Translations under genes and position numbers: made by a program
The notes under the pieces: model-generated
What the model saw: the letters and a program-made list of their open reading frames with translations, nothing else
Told to the model about the DNA's origin: nothing
Database searches by the model: none
IMG/VR virus record: IMGVR_UViG_3300042465_002836
Location: 1 to 58,220 of that record
Source of the DNA: a virus
Strand: one strand, 5' to 3'
Length of the DNA: 58,220 nt
Shown: one piece after another, positions 50,501 to 58,095 of the stretch
Position numbering within the stretch: the stretch's first letter is position 1
Layout of the letters: each line of letters begins with the position of its first letter

Positions 50501-53427
50501 GCGACAATATTCCAGAAAAAGAATTGGATGCTTTGTTTGGGCAAGACGTAGCCTCAAAGATGCGAGGTCACGAAGGTGATGCTAATGGAGAATTCCGTTC
50601 TTTGTCAGGGCAAGATCTGGAGGTGGGCGGCGAAGGAATGAAGGGTTATTACGACAAGGTTGTGCCCAAGAGCCTTTTGACGCTTGCCAAGCAACACGAT
50701 CCAGAAGCCAAATTGGGAGAGGAGCAGGTGAATGCAGGGCGCGAGAAAGATTTGTATGACCGATACGCCGCCCAGCACCTTATGCCGCCTGGCCCTGGCA
50801 TTTATGAAGCAAACGGATTAATTCGCCCGGTCGGTCAAGAATGGGCCGTTTATACGCCATACGGCGAAACCATGGGACAATTCCCTGACCGTGATTACGC
50901 TGAACAGCTTATTCGCAGCCACATACGATTTATGTTGGGCAATCCAGATCGGCCAACAAAGACTGATCGCATTGTGGCGATGCCTGCGCTGGACGTCACC
51001 CCCCGTATGCGTGAAAGCATCCCAAAGCGTGGCTTCAAGGCCTATGCCCGCGGCGGCGAGGTTGAGGGCTTCAAGTACGGCGGTTCGCCTGAAGATGACC
51101 TTGTCAGGCAGCGCCTAGAGGCCATGCCGTCCATCACCAGCCCTGACCCAGAGGTGGTGAAGCGGGCTCTTGCGATTGCGGCCCAGAGCCACGCTGTCAT
51201 CCCCAATTTCAACTCTGACAAGATGGGCAACACCTACTACAACTTCAAAACCCCGACTGACATTGATGCCGTCCAGGCCACAGTGGGCGCTATCCCCGGC
51301 GTGACCCCCCTTACGACCAAGGACATGTCTTGGGAAGACCTCTACAAAGAGGGCAAGGGTGGCACCATGATCAATTTGGGCGGCGACCGCTCCCGCCTAG
51401 GCCGCTTGACCCATATCCAGGGCAAGGCTCTGGCGTGGCCGGTGGATCTGCACGCAGGCCCAGATTACATGCGCGAGCCTAACGCTGGCGCGGTCTGGGC
51501 AAATGCGTCTGCCCATGCCGGCAGCATCAAGAGGTTGATAGGGGAGCTTCAAGAGAAGGGGCCGGTTTACGGCGCCTACACTCCCATGGGGCCAAAGACG
51601 CTGGACTCATCCGCCCAGATGTCAGACGCCCTGATGTCCCAGATCGCCACGCAGAAGCTTGACCCCAAGATGGCGGAAAAGTTTGACGATGAGATCCGAA
51701 GGGGAATGTTCGCGGAGACTGACAAACGCGCCAAAGCCTCCAAGCACATGGAAGGTTGGCCTGGGATTGAAGATGCGCTGGCCGCCCGAGATTTCCTGCT
51801 GAAAAAGCCGGGGTCAATCCGCAGTTTGATCGTCAAGCATATGGACAAGAAGATGTGGCACGACGGCGGCTTCCCGCATGTCGGCATCACTCGAGTAGCT
51901 TTGACTGATCCTGCCCTGTTGAAAGCGGGTGGCAATATGGTGGGACATCGGGTTGCCCGCCTTAGCCCGGATGACATCACCCCAGGTTCGTTCCAGCACA
52001 ACACATATCCTGTCGCCACGGCGGGCGAATATGTGGGCGACGTTCCGCTGGTCCAGCGGCACTACGCCTTCCCAGAGACCATCCGGCAATTTGCCTTGGA
52101 ACCTAAAGTTCCGGGCGTTTTGCATCCTTATTCAGAAAATCCAAACGCCAGAAACGGCTTCCGCAAGAACACTGAGGACCAGCGAATTACTCAGACGCTT
52201 GATGAACCATGGCTTGAGAGCCTGAGCAAGGGCCTTGAGAACCAGAAGAAATATGGCTTCTCCCGGGGTGGCGATACAAAGCGTCACGGCAAGGCTGGCG
52301 GTGGCTCAGAGGGCGAAATGGCCGGTGACAAGTTTGCCAGCTACAAAGACCCGACCGGCACACCAATTGATGATTGGAAATGGCGCGACCTTCCAGCCGT
52401 CAGGGCTGAACTTGGCAACATCACTGAGATCCCCTCGCACGTTGCGGACTTCGGGCGGTTCATGGATGAGACGGCAAAACGCGCCGCCACCCAAGGCCTG
52501 AAGCCGCGGGATCTGGTCAAATCCTACGCCATCACCTTGGCCTCAATTCAGCGGCGAGCGCAGGACGTGGACAGGATTAGGGCGGCAGGAATGCCGCTTG
52601 AAGGCCTGACGGGCAAGATCCGCCCAGAAGGCGCCATGGGCGAGTGGCTGCAAACTCCTGCTGGCCAGGCGTACTTAGATCGCGCCGTTCGTGGCGAAGT
52701 CCATGAGCCCGCCTTAGATGACATGGTGCAGAAGCTTAAGCCGTTCGGCATGGCCCCTAAGCTCGCAGACTCGCTGCGGTGGGCTGCGGCCAATCTCCCT
52801 GGCAAAGAGGGCTTGGTTTCTCATCTGGTTGCCGCAGGCATGGAACAGGCAAGCTCGCCTGATGAATGGCGCGACTTTGCCAAGGGCCTTCACGGCATTG
52901 ACGTGAGCAAAGCGGGCTTTATCGCGTCCATGCTGGGTCGCGGCGATCAGCCGACCTTTGACGCCCGGCAGCGCATCCTGCAGACCGGGATGACCAGCAC
53001 AGACGCAGGCAAGATGATTGCCGGGCCTAAGATGAACCCAAAGGCTCGGGCTGGCGTAGATCGGCTGGCTGCCCGTCAATCGGCAATGGATCTTGCCCTG
53101 CCAAAAGAACTGGCCCCGTATTACCAGCACTTGGCGCATCACACGATCTGGGACAAAGCCAGCGGCGAAGAAACCACGCATCAGGATCTTATGGATGCTA
53201 TGCGGCACGCTGCTTCTGGCGGTGCGATAGAGAAAAGTCCCATACATGATCACCCTCTTGTTCATGTTATGCGCGGCCTAGGCTTCCCTGGTCTTGAAGA
53301 AACAGGTAAAGCCTCAAACAATAATCGCAGTGTTGTTGATGAAGCTTTGCGTTTAACATCACAAAACGGATCGCCGCTGCCCGATGCCGTAAATCTCGCC
53401 AGGCAGCACAAGCCGGGACGCCGGTAG
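47548..53427 (+). CDS. Giant polyvalent virion protein with ART-like domains
   Basis: Protein of 1,959 residues. Domain 1 (about 105-290): WLGASKVVDEAGKPLVAYKA, an ART-PolyVal-like ADP-ribosyltransferase. Domain 2 (about 305-605): IIAYQGGPHS, KIGTGEGAQVYGHGHYFAE and PEHFLDWDAL, a second ART-type unit. Domain 3 (about 690-1060): YREVLLHLP, EEVQSDWGQHARKAG, TPGAEQAKRYSL and GEGMKGYYDK, a large polyvalent-protein domain. Domain 4 (about 1190-1570) starts TSPDPEVVKRALAIA. A helical C-terminal domain ends it. RGG motifs (YARGG, FSRGG) separate the blocks. Canonical YHG of the ARTs is YKA and YQG here. Such proteins are thought to enter the host with phage DNA. Confidence 0.7.
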   Translation: MDKEARRALLVAKNLLPERPVEAHPAFSSYFARRGASSPDEYGGPSDSRLKVWANRPDPITRADHILDGNTVTTPEDEVLRFPTREHAVDYIDSMVGHWPRYSKGGSAGLSKWLGASKVVDEAGKPLVAYKAMRGTVPRMNSETGLTHVALDPDVAKEFSNGGKRPVHQVHVMAENPFDFRNSEHIKWLVGEVKKNPDILKQFNAYNMTGPDDFEADERFLTGALKDGAYQAYETPVITNLIRNKGHDGIYMTEEGERHRQPNLGLFRPHQIKSATDNNGNYDPTDPDITKARGGSIHPATQIPGVHISERIHGKPIFTEERIGKEGGGLLTGKDQTQDDEGIIAYQGGPHSVGPEGYSNDKIGTGEGAQVYGHGHYFAEAEPVAREYRNKLSAGIIKSKTGASWDKTQSYLMPKEMASVLPEHLRENTGVLYPVDFGLNQIRDGMSVDDAISSMRHNYSHFNPEHVDAAESVLRHHAPEVESRGHMHQVLIKGKPEHFLDWDALLDEQSPHVMKALEAQEWWPGMRDAAEDRAFNRGQNPIGGDLMRELHVDWEKPEAAEMLARAGIRGIRFLDQVSRKKGEGTRNYVVFDPKHIDIQRRYARGGMAYGDGGSTPDAGVQKALDLTRDLNPQGLYSHAAEAALASPQAKGPLPQMLASLKGVKPDELKYSGVQQAFAGQPKVTRDELAQHFQKGLPDIQETSFDDQGGIARETKYGQYTIPGGKNYREVLLHLPSEQSKIKKRYSVRTFLPTQHDNLEEARQAHDNIMGIRGERPDLQERMDEFPNDIVDNNPRHLYGQENFRHSHWPVPNVFAHIRFKDRTGPNGEKILHVEEVQSDWGQHARKAGTYDPAKPFEVFETTSGKVLSSHASEEEAQAESAKHRSAGQEGVDYGHVMDKSRDQRPAPDAPYIGNTQNWTDLALKRVLYEAAAGGYDKIIWTPGAEQAKRYSLSNHVDELRYTKNGDGTYNVIPFKEQRALNNIKRDNIPEKELDALFGQDVASKMRGHEGDANGEFRSLSGQDLEVGGEGMKGYYDKVVPKSLLTLAKQHDPEAKLGEEQVNAGREKDLYDRYAAQHLMPPGPGIYEANGLIRPVGQEWAVYTPYGETMGQFPDRDYAEQLIRSHIRFMLGNPDRPTKTDRIVAMPALDVTPRMRESIPKRGFKAYARGGEVEGFKYGGSPEDDLVRQRLEAMPSITSPDPEVVKRALAIAAQSHAVIPNFNSDKMGNTYYNFKTPTDIDAVQATVGAIPGVTPLTTKDMSWEDLYKEGKGGTMINLGGDRSRLGRLTHIQGKALAWPVDLHAGPDYMREPNAGAVWANASAHAGSIKRLIGELQEKGPVYGAYTPMGPKTLDSSAQMSDALMSQIATQKLDPKMAEKFDDEIRRGMFAETDKRAKASKHMEGWPGIEDALAARDFLLKKPGSIRSLIVKHMDKKMWHDGGFPHVGITRVALTDPALLKAGGNMVGHRVARLSPDDITPGSFQHNTYPVATAGEYVGDVPLVQRHYAFPETIRQFALEPKVPGVLHPYSENPNARNGFRKNTEDQRITQTLDEPWLESLSKGLENQKKYGFSRGGDTKRHGKAGGGSEGEMAGDKFASYKDPTGTPIDDWKWRDLPAVRAELGNITEIPSHVADFGRFMDETAKRAATQGLKPRDLVKSYAITLASIQRRAQDVDRIRAAGMPLEGLTGKIRPEGAMGEWLQTPAGQAYLDRAVRGEVHEPALDDMVQKLKPFGMAPKLADSLRWAAANLPGKEGLVSHLVAAGMEQASSPDEWRDFAKGLHGIDVSKAGFIASMLGRGDQPTFDARQRILQTGMTSTDAGKMIAGPKMNPKARAGVDRLAARQSAMDLALPKELAPYYQHLAHHTIWDKASGEETTHQDLMDAMRHAASGGAIEKSPIHDHPLVHVMRGLGFPGLEETGKASNNNRSVVDEALRLTSQNGSPLPDAVNLARQHKPGRR

Positions 53428-53449
53428 AACCCTGATCAGGAGTAAGCGC

Positions 53450-55039
53450 ATGTCTGAAGCAGCTAAGGCCGCTCGAGCGGCAAACAAGGCAAAGGCCAAG
53501 CGCCTCACTGCCGGTGATCCCAGGGCCAAGGTTGACGCCTCGTCGTACACCCCGCCTGAGATGATGAACACTGAGGCCAAGACCGGCCTGCGCCCCGTAT
53601 CTCGCCGCGCCTACAAGAGCGGCGGCAAGGTCCATGGCGAGATGGCCGTGAAGCACGCTGGTCGCAAGCCCCGCAAGTCTGGCGGCGCGACTGAGATTGC
53701 CAACGCCAAGGTCAACCGCAACGTGAAGGAAGCCAACGCTGAGAAGTTTGGCAAGCCCCACACGGGTGGTTATGCCATGGGCGGCTATGCCAAGGGCGGT
53801 CGGTCGGCCAAAGCGGGCGGTGGTGGCTCTGAGAAGGGGCCAGTGCGGCGCGTTAATCTGAAGGGGCCTGGAAGCCCCTACATGGAGATGCACTATCACC
53901 CTGAGAGCGATGACCCTGATGGCCGTTACGAAGTGAAAGTCTTCAAGAACGGGCAGGAAATCAAACACCCCTTGTCAGGCAGGGCTGACAATGGCCAAGC
54001 CCATAACATTCTTGACAATTATGCCGGGCAGTCTTTGCACTATGACCCCTACGGCGATAATGAAGACGAGTATGATCACGACCCCGTGGCGCAGCGCGAG
54101 CGTGGCTCAAGCTACGAAGGCATGAAGAAGGGCGGTCGCGCCAAGAAGATGGACGGCGGCCCCATGGGTGACCCCCGTGCCGCTGCCGCTGCCCAGATGG
54201 CTGATGCCGCCACCCAAGCTGGCGTACCGGCAGGCCGGATGTCTTTCACTGATCGCGCTGGCAGCCCCCTTCCCAACTCTGGGATGAAGAAGGGCGGCAA
54301 GATCAAGAACTTTGAAGGCTCCCCCAAGGACGAGATGCAGGACAAGAAGCTCGCCAAGAAGCGCGGCATGTCTATGCAGGAGTGGGAGGCTTCTGAGGCC
54401 GATGAAAAGCACGACAAGCAGCAGAGCATGGCTGGCCTCAAGAAGGGCGGTCGGACTGGTCGAGCCACTGGTGGCCGCGCTGCCAAGTCTACCGGCGGCG
54501 ATATCCTCAAGGCCCTCTCGCCCATCTCCATGCTGATGAACAAGGGCGGCAAGGCTGGCAGCGGCAACTACACGGGCGGCACGCGCCCAACTGGTGGCCG
54601 GATTGCCAAGGCTGGCGGCGGCCTTCTCAGCAGCCTTATGGGCGGCTCCAAGGCTTCAAGCTCCAGCAGCAAGTCCAAGGGCAAGAAGAAGGGCACCAAC
54701 ATCAATATCGTGATCAACGCCGGCAAGTCCGGGGATCAGGGTATGCCCACCGCGCCCCCGATCCTTCCCGCGCCCCCGATGCTCCCCCCGACCTTGGCTG
54801 GCGCAATGCCCGGCGGCGGCGCGCCCATGGGGATGCCTATGCCTGACGCGCCCGACATGTCCGCAATGGGCGCTCCCGGCGGCGGTATGCCTAACGGTAT
54901 GCCTGGCCTCCCTGGTCGCAAGGCTGGCGGTCGCGTCGGTCACCGCAGCTATTCGTCCTACAAGGACATGGATGCGGGTTCTGGCGGTGGTTTGGGCCGT
55001 CTGGAAAAGACGGAAATTGCCAAGAAGAAGTACAAGTAA
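53450..55039 (+). CDS. Basic Gly/Lys-rich repeat protein
   Basis: Protein of 529 residues, probably mostly disordered. It has many KSGG, KKGGR and GGYAKGG units, and HAGRKPRKSGG shared with the 103-residue protein at 1870. A folded patch (about 135-210) with SPYMEMHYHPESDDPDGRYE looks beta-rich. The C-terminal third includes Met/Pro/Gly-rich sequence and ends GLGRLEKTEIAKKKYK. High positive charge suggests DNA or RNA contact inside the head, but no family is recognised. Confidence 0.55.
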   Translation: MSEAAKAARAANKAKAKRLTAGDPRAKVDASSYTPPEMMNTEAKTGLRPVSRRAYKSGGKVHGEMAVKHAGRKPRKSGGATEIANAKVNRNVKEANAEKFGKPHTGGYAMGGYAKGGRSAKAGGGGSEKGPVRRVNLKGPGSPYMEMHYHPESDDPDGRYEVKVFKNGQEIKHPLSGRADNGQAHNILDNYAGQSLHYDPYGDNEDEYDHDPVAQRERGSSYEGMKKGGRAKKMDGGPMGDPRAAAAAQMADAATQAGVPAGRMSFTDRAGSPLPNSGMKKGGKIKNFEGSPKDEMQDKKLAKKRGMSMQEWEASEADEKHDKQQSMAGLKKGGRTGRATGGRAAKSTGGDILKALSPISMLMNKGGKAGSGNYTGGTRPTGGRIAKAGGGLLSSLMGGSKASSSSSKSKGKKKGTNINIVINAGKSGDQGMPTAPPILPAPPMLPPTLAGAMPGGGAPMGMPMPDAPDMSAMGAPGGGMPNGMPGLPGRKAGGRVGHRSYSSYKDMDAGSGGGLGRLEKTEIAKKKYK

Positions 55040-55040
55040 T

Positions 55041-55122
55041 CGTTAGCCCTGTCCCCTAGTGGCTAACGCGAGGGGCAGAGGGTAGATGGCTTGCCTCCCC
55101 GTCTATTCTTTGCCCCTCACTT
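55041..55122 (+). other. Structured intergenic RNA region
   Basis: Two strong helices fill the gap: CGTTAGCC/GGCTAACG (55041-55048 with 55061-55068) and GAGGGGCA/TGCCCCTC (55070-55077 with 55111-55118), the latter enclosing a smaller GAGG/CCTC stem. ACTTTTATAATA follows directly. This may be a terminator plus new -10 box, or an mRNA processing or leader structure before the head-assembly genes. Confidence 0.5.
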
Positions 55123-55139
55123 TTATAATAGGAAATTAC

Positions 55140-55343
55140 ATGATCTCCCAAGCAGCCCAACTTGAAATTGAACTCCTGCGCGTCATTGACCGGGAGATTA
55201 ACCGCCTAAAAGACCAACTTGCCTTGAATAATTTCGAGGATATTGGTCCTTTTAAGTACATCATGGGGCAAATTGCCGCCCTCAAGAACATGGAGGATCT
55301 AATAGAGGAAGCAAAAGAGCACAGTTCACAACGAAACCGTTAA
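55140..55343 (+). CDS. Small helical protein before co-chaperonin
   Basis: Protein of 67 residues, helical (QLEIELLRVIDREINRLKDQ, then YIMGQIAALKNMEDLIEEAK). The Y/F-x-x-x-x-G-x-I-x-A-L pattern is seen in short phage head-region proteins. It follows the structured region and precedes the GroES-like gene. Role unknown. Confidence 0.55.
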   Translation: MISQAAQLEIELLRVIDREINRLKDQLALNNFEDIGPFKYIMGQIAALKNMEDLIEEAKEHSSQRNR

Positions 55344-55366
55344 GATATCCCTGAAAGGTGACAAGA

Positions 55367-55759
55367 ATGCCGTTTATGACGATGAGCCATGATGAAGATC
55401 CCCGCGAAAAGCTTATGAAGGAGCTTGGGGACTTGAGTTCAGTTGAAGTTTTCAACACCCAGATCCTTGTGGCTGTGTATATCCGGCCCCAGAAGACCAA
55501 GAGCGGCATCTATCTGACAGATAAGACCACTGAAGAAGACCGCTATCAGTCAAAAGTTGGTTTGGTTCTGAAGAAAGGCCCCTCGGCCTTTGTTGATGAC
55601 AACAACCAGTGGTTCCAGAACGTGTCTGTGGACATTGGAGACTGGATTGTTCACCGCCCAAGCGACGGATGGAGCATCACAATCAATGGTGTGCTGTGCC
55701 GTATGCTTGAAGACACGTCAATCAAGGGCAAGATCGACGGCCCTGATCGCGTTTGGTAA
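55367..55759 (+). CDS. GroES-like co-chaperonin (head assembly)
   Basis: Protein of 130 residues with the Cpn10 strand order: NTQILVAVYIRPQKTKSGIY (mobile-loop side, where the family has a K-T-x-G-G-I/L hinge), QSKVGLVLKKGP, VDIGDWIVHRPSDGW and a C-terminal strand. A phage co-chaperonin of this kind, like T4 gp31 in role, would help host GroEL fold the capsid protein. Its place just before scaffold and capsid genes supports this. AAGGTG precedes ATG 55367; GTG 55358 is possible. Confidence 0.65.
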   Translation: MPFMTMSHDEDPREKLMKELGDLSSVEVFNTQILVAVYIRPQKTKSGIYLTDKTTEEDRYQSKVGLVLKKGPSAFVDDNNQWFQNVSVDIGDWIVHRPSDGWSITINGVLCRMLEDTSIKGKIDGPDRVW

Positions 55760-55770
55760 GGAGATTTGAC

Positions 55771-56655
55771 ATGAGCACGGACAATAACCCTGAAGTTGAT
55801 TTTGATGCCGTTGATAAGCTGGTCGAGGGCGGCAAAGAAACTGAGGCAGAACGCCACGATGAAGCGGTTGAGGCTGAAAACCCCGCAGACGCCTTGGTAG
55901 AATTCAAGCGCAAGTATGAGAACGAGCGCGCAGCCCGGGTGGACGCCGAACGTCGAGCCCAGGCGGCCGCTGAACACTACCACCGCGCCTCCAATGAGGT
56001 TGATGACACCAACTTGAGGCTGGTTGAGAGCGCGATCCACACGGTTCAGACCGACAGCAACATCCTGAAGGCCCGTTATCGGGACGCCATGGCTGCGGGA
56101 GACTACGATCACGCCGCCGAGGTGCAGGAAGCCATGTCGCACAATGCGGCAAAGCTCCTCCAGCTTCAGAACGGCAAGCAGGCCATGGAGAGCAAGCCTC
56201 GCCAGGCCCCTCCAGCCCCGGCATATGTTGACCCCGTTGAGGCATTTGCCAGCCAACTGACCCCCCAGTCAGCCGCCTGGGTGCGCCGTCACCCTGAATT
56301 CGTCACTGACGCCCGCCTAAACCAGAAGATGATCGCCGCGCACAACCTGGCGGTCGCTGATGGCATTGATCCTGACACCCCGGACTACTTTGGGTACGTC
56401 GAGAACATCCTCCAGGTGCGCCCAACCAATGAAGAGGCGGTTCGTGCGCCCCTTTCATCGGCCTCTGCCCCCGCCCAGCGTCGAGCATCCCCGCCAGCAG
56501 CCCCTGTAAGCCGTTCTCCAGGCGGCACACGCGCTGGAACGGCCAATCTGTCGGCAGAAGAGCGTGAGATGGCGGCCATGATGGGCATGGACGAGGACAA
56601 GTACGCCAAACACAAGGCTGATCTCATCAAAGAAGGCAAGATTGCCCGTCGATAA
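55771..56655 (+). CDS. Scaffold-like head assembly protein
   Basis: Protein of 294 residues, acidic and helical in its N-terminal half (residues 25-150, including LVEFKRKYENERAARVDAER), Pro/Ala/Ser-rich around 215-260, and with a compact basic C terminus (LSAEEREMAAMMGMDEDKYA, then HKADLIKEGKIARR). Acidic helices plus a small basic C-terminal capsid-binding part is the usual scaffold layout. It lies upstream of the capsid gene. AAGGAG is well placed before the ATG. Confidence 0.6.
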   Translation: MSTDNNPEVDFDAVDKLVEGGKETEAERHDEAVEAENPADALVEFKRKYENERAARVDAERRAQAAAEHYHRASNEVDDTNLRLVESAIHTVQTDSNILKARYRDAMAAGDYDHAAEVQEAMSHNAAKLLQLQNGKQAMESKPRQAPPAPAYVDPVEAFASQLTPQSAAWVRRHPEFVTDARLNQKMIAAHNLAVADGIDPDTPDYFGYVENILQVRPTNEEAVRAPLSSASAPAQRRASPPAAPVSRSPGGTRAGTANLSAEEREMAAMMGMDEDKYAKHKADLIKEGKIARR

Positions 56656-56666
56656 GGAGAAGTAAG

Positions 56667-57272
56667 ATGGAAATGACAGCACCACGCCGCCGAGGCCGTC
56701 CTCGCAAGAACCCTGATGAGGCAATCGCCCAAGAAGCCCCCGTCCAGGCCGCTCCGGTCGCTCCCGCGCCTGCTCGCCCGCCTATTCGGCCCAATATGCG
56801 GGAAGAAGATCCCCGGGCGGCGGCAGAACTGCGTGCCCAAGAGATTATGGGCAATATTCAGCAGATTAACGGCACCCAGGACGAATTCTTCTTTGATCCT
56901 AATTCCGTTCCTGACGGCTGGACCTATGAATGGAAGCGCAGGCTCCTGCTCAACCAAGAAGACCCCTCTTATGCCACCCAGCTTGAACAGGTTGGTTGGC
57001 AGCCTGTCCCGGCATCCCGGCATCCGTACATGATGCCCATTGGCGGCAAGTACACCGCCATTGAGCGCAAGGGCATGATGCTGATGGAGCGGCCCCAGGT
57101 GATTACTGACCGCTTTATTGAAACAGACAGACAGCGCGCCCGTGATCAGGTCCGGGTTAAGGAGCAGCAGCTTTCAGCCGCCCCTGATGGACAGTTCACC
57201 CGCGACCACAGTCAGGTTAAGCCTAAGATCAGCAAAGGGTACGAGCCCATGCCTATCCCCAACGACAAGTAA
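56667..57272 (+). CDS. AT-hook-bearing virion-module protein
   Basis: Protein of 201 residues. The N terminus RRRGRPRKNP is an AT-hook-like motif, followed by a Pro/Ala linker. The conserved part starts at about residue 70 (DEFFFDPNSVPDGWTYEWKR, then QLEQVGWQPVPASRHPYMMP, ERKGMMLMERPQVITD), a family found beside capsid genes in many phages. It may contact packaged DNA or scaffold. A good terminator follows. Confidence 0.6.
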   Translation: MEMTAPRRRGRPRKNPDEAIAQEAPVQAAPVAPAPARPPIRPNMREEDPRAAAELRAQEIMGNIQQINGTQDEFFFDPNSVPDGWTYEWKRRLLLNQEDPSYATQLEQVGWQPVPASRHPYMMPIGGKYTAIERKGMMLMERPQVITDRFIETDRQRARDQVRVKEQQLSAAPDGQFTRDHSQVKPKISKGYEPMPIPNDK

Positions 57273-57283
57273 TTGTCACTTGG

Positions 57284-57319
57284 ATGGGGCCGTCTCATTA
57301 ATTTGGGCGGCCCCATTTT
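57284..57319 (+). terminator. Intrinsic terminator
   Basis: A 9-bp perfect stem ATGGGGCCG/CGGCCCCAT around a 15-base loop, followed by TTT (TTTT counting the last paired base), 12 bases after the AT-hook gene. It separates scaffold-region transcripts from the capsid gene group. Confidence 0.75.
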
Positions 57320-57332
57320 CATCAAATAGCTA

Positions 57333-57388
57333 TTGCGCGTTAATTCGTCCCGTGTATCCTTGATTAACTTCTCCCCGGTGCGAGAAGT
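57333..57388 (+). promoter_or_regulatory. Possible capsid-operon promoter and leader hairpin
   Basis: TTGCGC (57333-57338), a 16-base spacer and TATCCT (57355-57360) make a moderate promoter just after the terminator. A perfect 7-bp hairpin ACTTCTC/GAGAAGT (57367-57388) would then lie at the very 5' end of the transcript, where it could protect the capsid mRNA. The remainder to the GTG start at 57463 holds only a GAGGAGGAAA ribosome-binding site. Confidence 0.4.
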
Positions 57389-57462
57389 AAACCAATCCTT
57401 AGCGATCTAGTCGCCCCGGCGTGCGATGATGGCGCTTCCTCGCAATAGAGGAGGAAACCGTC

Positions 57463-58095
57463 GTGGCAAATACAAACGCGCCCTTCGGATTTTTGCAGTA
57501 TCAGGGCGGGGCTGGTGGCGCTCCCACGTTCGCCCAGTCCGCCCGTCGAATTGCTTCTGGCAATACGACCGCGATCTTTACCGGCGACCCGGTAATGCCC
57601 CAGCTTTCCACCCCCGATGGCTACATTACGCGGGCGGCTGCTGGCACAACGACCCTCGCGGGTATCTTTGTGGGCTGCCAGTACCTGTCCACCAGCCAGA
57701 AGCGCACCGTTTGGTCGCGTTATTGGCCTGGCTCTGACGCCACGGGTGACGTTATCGCCTATGTGATCGACGATCCGAACTCTCGGTTCCTTGTTCAGAC
57801 GAGCGGTGCGGCGTTCTGGAACGCCAGCGCGACGGCAACGACCATTGCAGCATTGCCCATCGGCCAATACGCCCAGTTCACCATTGGCACAGGCGACACC
57901 GCCACGGGCAATTCGGCGGCGTTCCTATCGTCTGTGGGCACCACCGTAACCTTCCCGTTCATCATTGTTGACTACGTCTATTTCCCCCCTGGGGCAAATG
58001 GCACTGACCAAGCGTCGGATTATCCGTACGTTATCGTCGGCTTCAACAATGAAATCTTCCGCTCGAACGGGGCCGGCCCGACCGGCATCAGCTAA
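57463..58095 (+). CDS. Decoration-like protein before capsid
   Basis: Protein of 210 residues starting at GTG behind GAGGAGGAAA. MANTNAPFGFLQYQGGAGGA, then TAIFTGDPVM, GIFVGCQYLS and VWSRYWPGS: this start and the strand pattern match a family of small beta proteins that lie next to capsid genes in many phages, probably head decoration or fibre. It ends 15 bases before the capsid ATG and so would be made from the same message. Confidence 0.65.
   Translation: MANTNAPFGFLQYQGGAGGAPTFAQSARRIASGNTTAIFTGDPVMPQLSTPDGYITRAAAGTTTLAGIFVGCQYLSTSQKRTVWSRYWPGSDATGDVIAYVIDDPNSRFLVQTSGAAFWNASATATTIAALPIGQYAQFTIGTGDTATGNSAAFLSSVGTTVTFPFIIVDYVYFPPGANGTDQASDYPYVIVGFNNEIFRSNGAGPTGIS

Noticed and set aside
55041-55118. 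Degenerate tRNA in the gap before the co-chaperonin
   Set aside because: TAGTGGCTAACGC recalls a D-loop, but there is no 7-base anticodon loop, no TTC T-loop and no acceptor stem.
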